Assembly: GCF_020829685.1 (NCBI RefSeq)
Contig: NZ_JAIVFR010000100.1
Span: 1 to 11,477, forward strand
Direction: 5' to 3'
Length of the DNA: 11,477 nt
Source: Nostoc sp. CHAB 5715
GTDB lineage: Bacteria > Cyanobacteriota > Cyanobacteriia > Cyanobacteriales > Nostocaceae
The position numbers were made by a program, and so were the translations under genes. The notes under the pieces are model-generated. The model ran no database searches. It was given only the letters and a program-made list of their open reading frames with translations, and was not told the DNA's origin. This document shows, one piece after another, positions 1 to 8,500 of the stretch. Each line of letters starts with the position of its first letter. Position 1 is the first letter of the stretch.

Positions 1-1
1 T

Positions 2-187
2 TGCCCCTGGTGTAGAATAGGGAAAAAGCATCTGTTTGATGCACTGGCACAATGGCCAGAAAAAGAAGTGGATATCCGATGGCATCCCTTTATTCTCGAC
101 AATACCGTTCCTGATGAAGGGTACGAAGTTATGGCTGAGTATGCTGACTGGCTACGGATTTGCGTCATTAGTATCAGAGCAATTTAG
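2..187 (+). pseudogene. DsbA/FrnE-like oxidoreductase, N-terminal fragment (partial at left edge)
   Basis: Reading from base 2, the peptide opens with the redox motif CPWC, then RIGKKHLFDALAQWP and, about 15 residues on, WHPFILDNTVPDEG, before a stop at 185-187. This is the start of the thioredoxin-fold FrnE/DsbA family, where CPWC(Y)IGK is the catalytic disulfide and an 'F.L' strand follows about 30 residues later. Family members are normally about 200-240 residues; only about 40 recognisable residues remain here. After PDEG (around base 121) the peptide no longer looks like the family and soon terminates, so the gene is broken by a deletion or recombination joint rather than a single stop. 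The true start lies left of the window. The fragment cannot form the complete thioredoxin fold and is very likely non-functional. Family recognition is from motif memory, not a search. Confidence 0.6.
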
Positions 188-503
188 AGAAACAGAATGG
201 AATCGAATAAGGAAGAATGATTATATTCAATCATTACCTAATCGTCAAATTCTCTGGAGAAAAATAGGTAAAGATAAAATTGCGATCGCGGTTAATGGAA
301 TACCTACAGTAGTTCCTTTATATCCCAATATTGAAGCAGTAATTAAAACTATCAATTCTGGAGAAATCCAGAGTGTCAAAAGAATTTTAGAGGATTCAAA
401 CTCTTTAGTTAATAAAGAAGATAGTAGAGAGGATAGTGATGAAGGAATATTAGGATTGCTAAATACATTGTTAGGTAATGGCGGCCTTAAAATCGTTCAA
501 TAA
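114..503 (+). CDS. Unrecognised ORF, possibly a 5'-truncated gene
   Basis: The frame stays open from 36 to 503. Bases before about 120 encode the DsbA/FrnE fragment in another frame, so the ATG at 114 or the one at 141 is a more sensible start; neither has a good Shine-Dalgarno sequence. From 114 the product is about 129 residues. It begins with a lysine-containing start and a short hydrophobic run (LWLSMLTGYGFASLV) that could be a weak signal or membrane segment. A charged region, an IAIAVNGIPTVVPLYPN stretch, a Ser/Asp/Glu-rich segment (SREDSDEG) and a hydrophobic, glycine-containing tail (LGLLNTLLGNGG) follow. I do not recognise the family. A HIP1 octamer at 282-289 falls inside it, as is common in native cyanobacterial coding DNA. 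Because the upstream neighbour is broken near base 120, this may be the 3' part of a larger gene joined at that point rather than a complete gene. Confidence 0.4.
   Translation: MKGTKLWLSMLTGYGFASLVSEQFRETEWNRIRKNDYIQSLPNRQILWRKIGKDKIAIAVNGIPTVVPLYPNIEAVIKTINSGEIQSVKRILEDSNSLVNKEDSREDSDEGILGLLNTLLGNGGLKIVQ
282..289. repeat. HIP1 octamer GCGATCGC
   Basis: A perfect copy of the palindrome that is strongly over-represented in many cyanobacterial genomes. It lies in the unrecognised ORF at the left edge and is the only perfect copy before position 6348. Confidence 0.85.
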
Positions 504-508
504 CTTTT

Positions 509-538
509 TTGTCAAACAAGCCAATAATTCTTGTTAAT
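509..538 (+). promoter_or_regulatory. Weak candidate sigma70-type promoter
   Basis: TTGTCA at 509-514 matches five of six bases of the -35 consensus. GTTAAT at 533-538, 18 bases later, matches four of six bases of the -10 consensus. It sits in the 116-base gap between the unrecognised ORF and the oxygenase start at 620. In such AT-rich DNA, matches of this quality arise by chance, so this is only a candidate for the promoter driving the oxygenase locus and perhaps the genes after it. Confidence 0.2.
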
Positions 539-619
539 GGCAATAAATTGTAGAACTGATATAGCTGAGAAAAAAGAAACAGCAGAGAACTAAACACAAG
601 AAAAACTCAAGTAATCATC

Positions 620-775
620 ATGGAAAAACTTATTTTGTCCGAGCGCGAAATTGATGAAATTAAGTCACTAGTTAAGGATATTACCTCTCAATACTCTTCA
701 GTAGAAGACAATCGTTTTTTAAAAGATGCATCAATTATCGCTCACGAGCTTCCTAAGCGAATGGTACTGGTATAA
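620..775 (+). pseudogene. N-terminal fragment of a VioC/clavaminate-synthase-like Fe(II)/2OG oxygenase
   Basis: From ATG 620 the peptide runs 51 residues to a TAA at 773-775. It contains LSEREIDEIKSLVKDI, an SQYSS segment, and RFLKDASIIAHELPKR at residues 32-47. The helix ending in 'AHELP(R/K)R' is characteristic, from memory, of the N-terminus of VioC-type arginine hydroxylases and related clavaminate-synthase-like TauD-superfamily proteins, which are normally about 330-360 residues. The similarity stops at about base 760 and the next three codons lead to a stop. The iron-binding HxD/E...H residues of that family lie much further in and are absent, so this piece has no catalytic capacity. 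It is joined within a few bases to the catalytic core of a different oxygenase class in another frame. Confidence 0.55.
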
Positions 776-1271
776 ATGGTGGCGTTACTGTCAGTTTTTC
801 TTGGGGTCTTCTAATAGTATTACTCCACTACATTTTGATTGTCTTCTGACTAATAATATTTTTTTTCAAATTGTTGGGCGTAAACAATTTACTATATTAC
901 TACCTGAAAATGCAAAATATTGTTATCGCAAGGGCTGGCGATGGTTTCTTGTGAATCCAGAAAATCCAGACTTCAATAAATATCCTGAATATAAAAATGC
1001 CAGACCAATTAAGTTTATCGTCAATCCTGGTGAGATTTTATATATGCCACCTGGGACATTACATCATGTTAGAAGCTTAGATATGTCGATTTCTTTTAAT
1101 ATTGATTGGCATACAAGAAAAAGTTCTTTGAATGCCCTAGCAGCCAGTGTCAAAGGTATGCCTATCCAAAACTCTTACTATAACTTTTTACTGGCTATGG
1201 GATTAGTATTTAAAATACCTTCTCAAGTAATATTCAAATTTTATAAATCATATTTGAATTATGTCTCTTGA
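726..1271 (+). pseudogene. JmjC/cupin_8 Fe(II)/2OG oxygenase core, N-terminally truncated
   Basis: This frame yields 181 residues from ATG 726. Family-like sequence begins only around residue 11, where the frame emerges from the upstream TauD-like fragment. The core carries TPLHFD (T33, H36, D38), GRK (K53) and PPGTLHHV (H114). By alignment to FIH these are the iron ligands His-Asp-His and the 2-oxoglutarate-contacting Thr and Lys, so the facial triad is complete. Cupin_8/JmjC proteins normally have roughly 100 or more residues before the HxD strand, forming the outer fold and part of the substrate pocket; here there are about 25. A shortened protein from 726 could be made, but no convincing ribosome-binding site precedes it (TTTTTTAAAAG). 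It may once have hydroxylated an amino acid or a carrier-bound intermediate of the adjacent pathway. The aminotransferase starts 66-81 bases downstream on the same strand. Confidence 0.6.
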
Positions 1272-1352
1272 TAACAAAAATAAATTTTACCTCCAAATAA
1301 ACTAAATAAGTATGTTCAGAAGGAATAAAAAACTTAAATGGAAAGAAGTTGT

Positions 1353-2603
1353 ATGAATATTTTTGAAAAGTGCGAATCAAACGTTAGAAGCTATTGTCGT
1401 AGTTTTCCAGCCATATTTCATCGGGCTAAGGGTTCGATTGTTTATGCTGAATCAGGTCGAGAATATATAGATTTTTTTGCAGGTGCAGGCGCATTAAACT
1501 ATGGGCATAATCATGACTACATAAAACAAAAAGTCATTTCCTATTTGGATGCTGATGGGATAGCTCACGGCTTAGACATGTATACTTCTGCTAAGGAGAA
1601 GTTTTTAGCTAAGTTTAATGAAGTTATACTAAGTACAAAACACTTAGATTATCGCATTCAGTTCTGCGGACCAACTGGAACAAATGCCGTCGAAGCAGCT
1701 TTAAAATTAGCTAGAAAAGTAAAGAAAAAGCCTGGTATATTCTCCTTTATGGGTGCTTATCATGGAATGACTTTAGGTAGCTTATCAATTACTGCTAATA
1801 CCGGAATTCGAGCAGGGGCAATTGGAACATTAAGTCATGTCACATTTATGCCTTATCCCTATGGATTCATGGAGAGTTTTGATACGATAAAATATATAGA
1901 GACAATTTTAAATGACGTTAATTCAGGAATTGAAAAACCAGCCGCAATAATTTTTGAAACAGTCCAAGCTGAAGGGGGGGTTGTTGTTGCTCCCATTGAG
2001 TGGATGCAAAGACTAAGAAAGTTGTGTGACGATCATGATATTTTATTAATCTGTGATGATATTCAAGTAGGTTGCGGTAGAACAGGCTCTTTCTTTTCTT
2101 TTGAAAGAGCGGGTATTGTTCCCGATATAGTTATACTTTCTAAATCGATTAGTGGATATGGATTTCCTATGTCTTTATTGTTAATTAAGCCAGAATTAGA
2201 CATTTGGGAACCTGGTGAGCATAATGGCACATTTAGAGGTAATCAATTGGCATTTGTCGGGGCTACTGCTGCTCTAGAGTATAGAGAAAATAGCAGTCTT
2301 GAACAGGATGTTAAAACAAAAGAAATTTTCTTGAAAAATTTTCTGTCCCAACAAATATCACAAATCAATGAAAATATAGCTATACGGGGAATAGGAATGA
2401 TTTGGGGTATAGATTTGGCTAACTTTGGTGGTAGTAATTTGGCAAAGAAAATTGGAATGTGTTGTTTTGAAAAAGGGTTAATAGTTGAAACAGCAGGGAG
2501 AAATGATACTGTTATCAAATTATTGCCTCCTCTAACGATTGATATGCCTACTTTAAAAGAAGGTTGTTTAATCATAGAAACAGCTTTTAATGAATGTTTG
2601 TAA
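1353..2603 (+). CDS. ectB: Diaminobutyrate-2-oxoglutarate aminotransferase (EctB family)
   Basis: A class-III PLP aminotransferase that transfers an amino group from glutamate to L-aspartate 4-semialdehyde, giving L-2,4-diaminobutyrate (Dab), in the cytosol. EctB hallmarks are very clear: SNVRSYCRSFP near the N-terminus, FFAGAGALNYGHN, DGIAHGLDMYT, FCGPTGTNAVEAALKLAR, and GAYHGMTLGSL. ICDDIQVGCGRTG supplies the PLP-binding Asp (about residue 235), and LSKSISGYGFPMS the Schiff-base Lys (about residue 264). At 416 residues it is full length for the family. I chose ATG 1353 (MNIFEKCES) because family members begin at about this point; ATG 1338 adds five residues and lies 13 bases after AGAAGGA, further than usual. 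No ectA or ectC accompanies it, and the next gene is an NRPS whose A-domain pocket suits Dab, so it probably supplies a building block rather than ectoine. A seven-G run at 1974-1980 does not disturb the frame. Confidence 0.92.
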   Translation: MNIFEKCESNVRSYCRSFPAIFHRAKGSIVYAESGREYIDFFAGAGALNYGHNHDYIKQKVISYLDADGIAHGLDMYTSAKEKFLAKFNEVILSTKHLDYRIQFCGPTGTNAVEAALKLARKVKKKPGIFSFMGAYHGMTLGSLSITANTGIRAGAIGTLSHVTFMPYPYGFMESFDTIKYIETILNDVNSGIEKPAAIIFETVQAEGGVVVAPIEWMQRLRKLCDDHDILLICDDIQVGCGRTGSFFSFERAGIVPDIVILSKSISGYGFPMSLLLIKPELDIWEPGEHNGTFRGNQLAFVGATAALEYRENSSLEQDVKTKEIFLKNFLSQQISQINENIAIRGIGMIWGIDLANFGGSNLAKKIGMCCFEKGLIVETAGRNDTVIKLLPPLTIDMPTLKEGCLIIETAFNECL

Positions 2604-2759
2604 ATTAACTAGACTAAACCATAATAGAATGTGACTTTGATTCCAATCTTTATTAATGCTCATTACTAGTGAACAACTTATTGTGACGATAATTTCTCTC
2701 ATTTACCTACTTCATTCCACTATTCTGCTAATACAACCAGTTTCAAGCAGCTAAAAACG

Positions 2760-5537
2760 ATGAATACAATATTAGATTCCCAAGAGCTATTTTCTCAAAA
2801 AATATACTGGTTAAATCAGCTTTCTGGAGAATTACCAGAAACAAACCTAATACAGGATTATGCTAGACCCTCTCAGTATACTGGAAAAAATAGAAGTCAT
2901 TATTTTGAGCTACCTGATTATTTATCTCAGGGAATTATCAAGTTAGCTAAAGGGTCTGATTTTTTGTTGTACTTAATGCTTTTATCGGCATTTCAGATAC
3001 TGCTGCAACGGTATTTTAGAACTAATGACCTTATCGTTGGAATACCAGTTTACAAGAAAATAAATGGTGTAAATCTAGACTATTTGAATGATTATAAACT
3101 GATTCCCTTAAGAACTCAGTTATATAGTGAGATGACATTTAAAAGTTTTCTCATTCAAGTCAAAGATAATTTAACTCAGGCATATAGTCATCAGGACTAT
3201 TGCTTTGATGAATTAATTGGATTATTAAATTTACCTCAAGCAGAGAACCGATGCTCGTTATTTGATATAGTTATACTATTAGAAAATATTCATAATAAGA
3301 CTGATGTCCTAAAATTTAATAACGATATTACAATTTCTTTTATTGCCAAAAATAATAAAATTTGCGGTTCGATAGATTACAATGAAGCCATTGTTAATAG
3401 CGAAAATATTAAACTAATAACTAATTACTACACAAACATAGTAGATAGTATTGTAAGTAATGTCGATATTCAGATATCAGATATTGTTGTTTTAAATGAT
3501 TTCGATGAACAGAAAATTATCCAAAAATTTAACTGCAACATTAAAGAATATCCAGTCGATAAGACAATAAATCAGTTATTCGAGCAACAGGTATATAAAA
3601 CTCCTAACAATATAGCTGTAGTTGATGGAGGCACGAAACTAACTTATCAAGAGTTAAATGACAAAGCTAATCAGTTAGCTGTAATGCTGCGTCAACTAGG
3701 ACTCGGTAAAGGTGAGTTTGTAGGCATATTTAAAGACCGTGATATAAATTTTCTGCTCGCTATTCTGGCTATATATAAGGCAGGTGGTGCTTACGTACCG
3801 ATTGATAGCACTTATCCGTCAAATAGAATTGAATATATGTTATTTAATAGCGAAGTTAAGTTTCTCTTAACTGATACTTCCTTATTAACTGTTTTGACAG
3901 ACTTAATAGATAACTGCTCTCAATTAAAATCGATTATTTGTTTAGACGGGGTTATTCCCGAAAGCATACAACTAACTCATCACCAGAAATTAACAATATA
4001 CGATCAACTTGGTTTTATTAACCTGACCAAAGACAACTTAGAGCAAATAAATGATGCTAGCGACCCAGCCTATATGCTCTATACTTCCGGTTCCACAGGA
4101 CTACCCAAGGGAGCAATAGTTAGACATGATGGTGCAGTTAATCATATTTATGCTCAGTTCGATGAGTTGGAGTTGACAGAAGAATTTTGTTTTCTCCAAA
4201 GCGCCCCTTCTTCAACTGATATTTCCGTTTGGCAGTTTTTAGCACCGCTTTTAATTGGCGGAAAGACGGTAATAGTAGATATTGAAACTGTTGCGATTCC
4301 TGATAAACTATTTAAAGTACTTAAATTAGAAGAAATAACAGTTGTTGAATTAGTACCAGCATTATTTGGGGGGGTGCTTGAACATACTTCAGGGCTACCA
4401 AATAACGAAAGAGAATTGCCTAATTTAAAATGGATGATGGTTGTGGGGGAACCAGTATCGGTTAATTGGGTAAATAAGTGGCTCCAAGTATATCCCGAAA
4501 TCAAAATTGTTAACGCTTATGGTCCGACCGAAGCTGCTGATGATATTACCCAGTTTATCGTTGACAAGCCCTTGCCAGAAAATCAGCGAACAATTCCAAT
4601 TGGGAAACCGCTAGCGAACTTAAATCTCTACATCCTGGATGAACAAATGAAATTATTACCGATTGGTGCTCCAGGAGAGATTTGCGTATCGGGAATTGGT
4701 GTGGGTGCTGGTTACTGGAAAAATGAAGAAAAAACGAAATTAAGCTTTGTTCCGAATCCGTTTACAGATGGGAGGAAGAAGTTACCAGCAAATCGCGCAG
4801 ATTTAATTTATAAAACCGGAGATTTAGGAAGGTGGCTTCCCGATGGAAATATAGAGTTTCTCGGACGTATTGACCATCAGGTAAAGATTCGTGGTTTCCG
4901 GGTTGAGCTTGGTGAAATAGAGACATTTCTTGGTGAGCACCCTAATGTCCGTGAAAATGTAGTTGTGGTTTATCAAGAGGAAGTAGATAACACGGTATTA
5001 GTTGCTTATGTGGTTGCAAAGACAGAGCCATCTTCTAGTATTAGCGAACTGCGTAGCTTCTTGAAGGAAAAATTACCTGACCACATGGTTCCTTCTGCCT
5101 TTGTAATGCTGGAAAATCTACCGTTAGCACCAAGCGGAAAAATAGACCGTAAAGCTCTGCCTAAACCAGATAATCTTCGCCCAGAACTGGAAACAGTTTA
5201 CGTATCACCGCGAAATGACATAGAGCTTGCAATTGCTGATATATGGCAGAAAACACTTAAAGTTGAAAAAGTCGGTATTCAAGATAACTTTTTCGAGCTG
5301 GGTGGTCACTCTTTAAACGTGCTTCAAGTCTACGGCAAACTGCGAGAACTATTTAAAGCTGACTTAGCTATAACAGACCTTTTTAAATATCCAACTATCA
5401 GCTCTATCTTTCGGTATTTAAACCAAGAAGAAGATGATGTATTTGCGAATCAAAGCAATGAATTAAATGAAGAGTTAGAAGTTGGCAAAGCCAGGTTAAA
5501 GCAACGTTTTTTACGAAATCAACAACAACATGTTTAA
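2760..5537 (+). CDS. NRPS, half-C - A - PCP, predicted Dab-activating loading module
   Basis: A 925-residue cytosolic synthetase. Residues ~10-250 are only the second half of a condensation domain: it begins at 'IYWLNQLSGELP' and has C5-like (LNDYKLIPLRT), C6 (HQDYCFDEL) and C7-like (RCSLFDIV) motifs, but no first half and no HHxxxDG. The A domain (~270-800) is complete: LTYQELN, LYTSGSTGLPKG, NAYGPTE, YKTGDLGRW, RGFRVE and PSGKIDRKALP with the catalytic Lys794. Pocket residues by GrsA alignment are D487, I488, W491, E530, M560, V562, A586, D594, D595 and K794. E530, D594 and D595 suggest a cationic side chain; with ectB next door, L-Dab is the best guess. The PCP (~815-885) has LGGHSL with Ser851 for phosphopantetheine. 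The C-terminal tail (~890-925) is acidic, then basic, and may dock to the PKS, which starts 33 bases on. The gap from ectB is 156 bases with no clear promoter, and no strong ribosome-binding site precedes the ATG. Confidence 0.93.
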   Translation: MNTILDSQELFSQKIYWLNQLSGELPETNLIQDYARPSQYTGKNRSHYFELPDYLSQGIIKLAKGSDFLLYLMLLSAFQILLQRYFRTNDLIVGIPVYKKINGVNLDYLNDYKLIPLRTQLYSEMTFKSFLIQVKDNLTQAYSHQDYCFDELIGLLNLPQAENRCSLFDIVILLENIHNKTDVLKFNNDITISFIAKNNKICGSIDYNEAIVNSENIKLITNYYTNIVDSIVSNVDIQISDIVVLNDFDEQKIIQKFNCNIKEYPVDKTINQLFEQQVYKTPNNIAVVDGGTKLTYQELNDKANQLAVMLRQLGLGKGEFVGIFKDRDINFLLAILAIYKAGGAYVPIDSTYPSNRIEYMLFNSEVKFLLTDTSLLTVLTDLIDNCSQLKSIICLDGVIPESIQLTHHQKLTIYDQLGFINLTKDNLEQINDASDPAYMLYTSGSTGLPKGAIVRHDGAVNHIYAQFDELELTEEFCFLQSAPSSTDISVWQFLAPLLIGGKTVIVDIETVAIPDKLFKVLKLEEITVVELVPALFGGVLEHTSGLPNNERELPNLKWMMVVGEPVSVNWVNKWLQVYPEIKIVNAYGPTEAADDITQFIVDKPLPENQRTIPIGKPLANLNLYILDEQMKLLPIGAPGEICVSGIGVGAGYWKNEEKTKLSFVPNPFTDGRKKLPANRADLIYKTGDLGRWLPDGNIEFLGRIDHQVKIRGFRVELGEIETFLGEHPNVRENVVVVYQEEVDNTVLVAYVVAKTEPSSSISELRSFLKEKLPDHMVPSAFVMLENLPLAPSGKIDRKALPKPDNLRPELETVYVSPRNDIELAIADIWQKTLKVEKVGIQDNFFELGGHSLNVLQVYGKLRELFKADLAITDLFKYPTISSIFRYLNQEEDDVFANQSNELNEELEVGKARLKQRFLRNQQQHV

Positions 5538-5570
5538 CAAATAGCCAACAAACAATAGGTAACATGAGTT

Positions 5571-8500
5571 ATGGAAAACTCAGCATCTTTAACTAACACA
5601 ACTGGTTTGGAAATAGCTATTATTGGCATGAGCGGCTGTTTCCCTGATGCTAAAAATATTGACGAATTCTGGCAAAATCTTCGAGATGGTGTAGAATCAA
5701 TACATAGATTCACCGACCAAGAATTACAAAATTTAGGTGTAGATCCTGCCTTATTAAGCAACCCAAATTATGTTAAAGCAAAGGGTGTAGTAAAAGATGT
5801 AGACTTGTTTGATGCTTCATTCTTCGACATTAGTCCCAGAGAAGCTGAAGTCATGGACCCTTCACTGCGTTTTTTCTTGGAGCATTCATGGAAAGCACTT
5901 GAAGATGCTGGTTATAGCTCTGAAGTTTACAAAAAGCCTATTGGTGTCTATGCTGGTACAAGTTTTGGCAGTTATTTACTTAACATTTATTCAAATTACG
6001 ATATTGTAGCCTCTGTCGGTGATAAGCAGATAGAAAAAGGAACTTCTCCAGATTACGTTACTACACTTACTTCTTATAAATTAAACTTAAATGGGCCCAG
6101 TTATGCGGTGCAAACTACTTGCTCAAGCTCATTAATTGCTGTACATTTAGCCTGCCAAAGTTTGCTCAGTGGTGAGTGTAATATTGCTTTAGCAGGAGGA
6201 GTTTCAATATCAATAGAAAATGGTTATTTATATCAAGAAGGAGGAATTGAATCTCCCGATGGACATTGCCGTGCTTTTGATGCAAAGGCTGCGGGAACCG
6301 TAACAGGAAAGGGTTTGGGTCTTGTAGTTCTCAAACGTTTAGAAGAAGCGATCGCAGATGGAGATTGCATCCATGCGGTGATCAAAGGCTCTGCAATTAA
6401 CAACGATGGGTCAGATAAAGTTAGCTACACAGCACCGAGCGTAAATGGTCAAGCGAAGGTAATTAGGGCGGCTCAAGTTATGGCTGAAGTCGAACCTGAT
6501 ACTATTAGCTACATTGAAGCACATGGAACAGGTACTAAACTAGGCGATCCGATTGAAATAGCTGCCCTGACGCAGGCTTTCCGCGCGAAAACTCAAAACA
6601 AAGGCTTTTGTCGTATTGGTTCTGTGAAAACCAACATTGGACATTTAGATTCAACTGCTGGGGTTGCAGGCTTGATTAAAACCGTACTAGCCTTAAAACA
6701 CAAACAAATCCCGCCTAGCTTAAACTTTGAAGAACCATCACCCCAGATAGACTTTGCGAACAGTCCTTTCTATGTAAATAACAAATTATCTGAGTGGAAA
6801 ACTAATGGTACTCCTCGCCGTGCGGGTGTTAGTTCCTTTGGTTTTGGTGGAACAAATGCCCATGTAATTTTAGAAGAGGCTCCCATACCTCAACCTTCTA
6901 GCCCTTCTCGGTCTTGGCAGTTATTATTACTTTCAACCAAGACAAATACAGCACTCTCAACTGCTACAGAAAATCTGGCTAATTACCTCCATGAACATCC
7001 AAGTTTAAATCTTGCTGATGTTGCTCATACCTTGCAAGTGGGTCGCTGGAATTTGAATCATCGCCGCATGGTAGTTTGCCAAAATCAAGAAGATGCGATC
7101 GATGCATTGCGAGACCCTCAAAGGGCTTTCAGCCATTACCAAGAACCTTGTAATCGTCCGATTGTATTTATGTTTTCCGGACAAGGTTCGCAATATGTAA
7201 ATATGGGTCGGGAATTATATGAGAGCGAAACCGTATTTAGAGAGCAATTTGATTACTGCTGCGAACTGCTTAAACCTCACTTGGAATTAGACTTGCGTAC
7301 AGTTCTCTATCCCAGCGAAGAAAAAGCTCAAGAAGCAACACAAAAATTGCAACAAACAGCAATTACTCAACCAGCGCTGTTTGCGATCGAATATGCTTTA
7401 GCCAAGTTATGGATGGCATGGGGTGTGCGCCCTGAGATGATGATTGGTCACAGTATAGGAGAGTATGTAGCTGCTACTTTGGCTGGAGTTTTTTCTTTGG
7501 AAGATGCTTTAGCGATCGTGGCAACACGAGGAAAACTGATGCAGCAGTGCAACAGTGGTGCTATGCTCTCGATTGGGCTGACACAAAAGGAAGTACAACA
7601 ACTGCTAGGAGAGGAAATTTTTCTAGCTGCAAATAATACACCTTCTTCCTGTGTGGTATCGGGTTCCACAGAAGCAATAGACCAATTGCAACAGGAGCTA
7701 CAACAAATAGGTGTAAGCTGTAGACGTTTGCACACTTCCCACGCCTTTCATTCTCAAATGATGGAACCCATCATTGAGATCTTTGTCCAATTTCTACAAA
7801 AGGTAAAACTAAATCCCCCAAAAATTCCTTTTATATCTAACGTCAGCGGTACTTGGATTACAACAGCCCAAGCAACAGACCCTAATTATTGGGCGCAACA
7901 TTTGAGACAGCCTGTACGTTTTTGCGAAGGAATTACAGAGTTAGCGAAAACACCCGAAACATTATTCTTGGAAGTAGGGCCAGGACGAACGTTAAGCACT
8001 TTTGTTAAACAGCATCAAAAAGAAGAATCTTTAGTGCTGACATCACTTCGCCATCCTCAAGAGCAAGAGTCTGATGTCGCATTTTTACTTAATAGTTTAG
8101 GTAAGGTGTGGCTATTTGGTGTGAAAGTAGATTGGTCTGGTTTTTACACTCATGAGCGCCGTCATCGCATTCCTTTACCGACCTATCCTTTTGAACGACA
8201 ACGTTACTGGATTGAGATAAATAGAAATGCGACTTTAGCAATGATGTCTCAGACAAATTCAAGTAGGAAACCAGATATTGCTGATTGGTTCTACGTTCCT
8301 CGTTGGAAAGAATCTACGCCGCTTGAGCTTCTCAAAAAGGGAGAATTGCTAGAGCAAAAGTCATGTTGGTTAGTCTTTGTTGATAGCTATGGAGTTGGAT
8401 CTGAAATTGCCGAGCAACTCAGACAAAAAGGGCAGGATGTGGTAATAGTGGGGTTGGCAGAGGAATTTACCAGACTTGACGACCATACATACACAATTAA

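Noticed and set aside
1338..1352. Upstream ATG 1338 as the aminotransferase start
   Set aside because: It is possible, but the AGAAGGA lies 13 bases away and family N-termini align with the methionine at 1353, so the shorter form is preferred with moderate confidence.
2243..2575. Minus-strand open frame within the aminotransferase
   Set aside because: It lies wholly inside a highly conserved EctB coding region, shows no recognisable motif and is a shadow frame. The same holds for the minus frames at 4154-4504, 5534-5761, 7005-7193, 7448-7735 and 10616-10825, and the plus frame at 5809-6009.
1353..2603. Ectoine biosynthesis operon
   Set aside because: EctB alone is present. No acetyltransferase (EctA) or ectoine synthase (EctC) adjoins it, and it is followed by an NRPS.
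4368..4374. Seven-G run as a frameshift or phase-variation site in the NRPS
   Set aside because: The A-domain motifs continue in the same frame on both sides. The similar run at 1974-1980 in the aminotransferase is also in frame, and nothing suggests switching.
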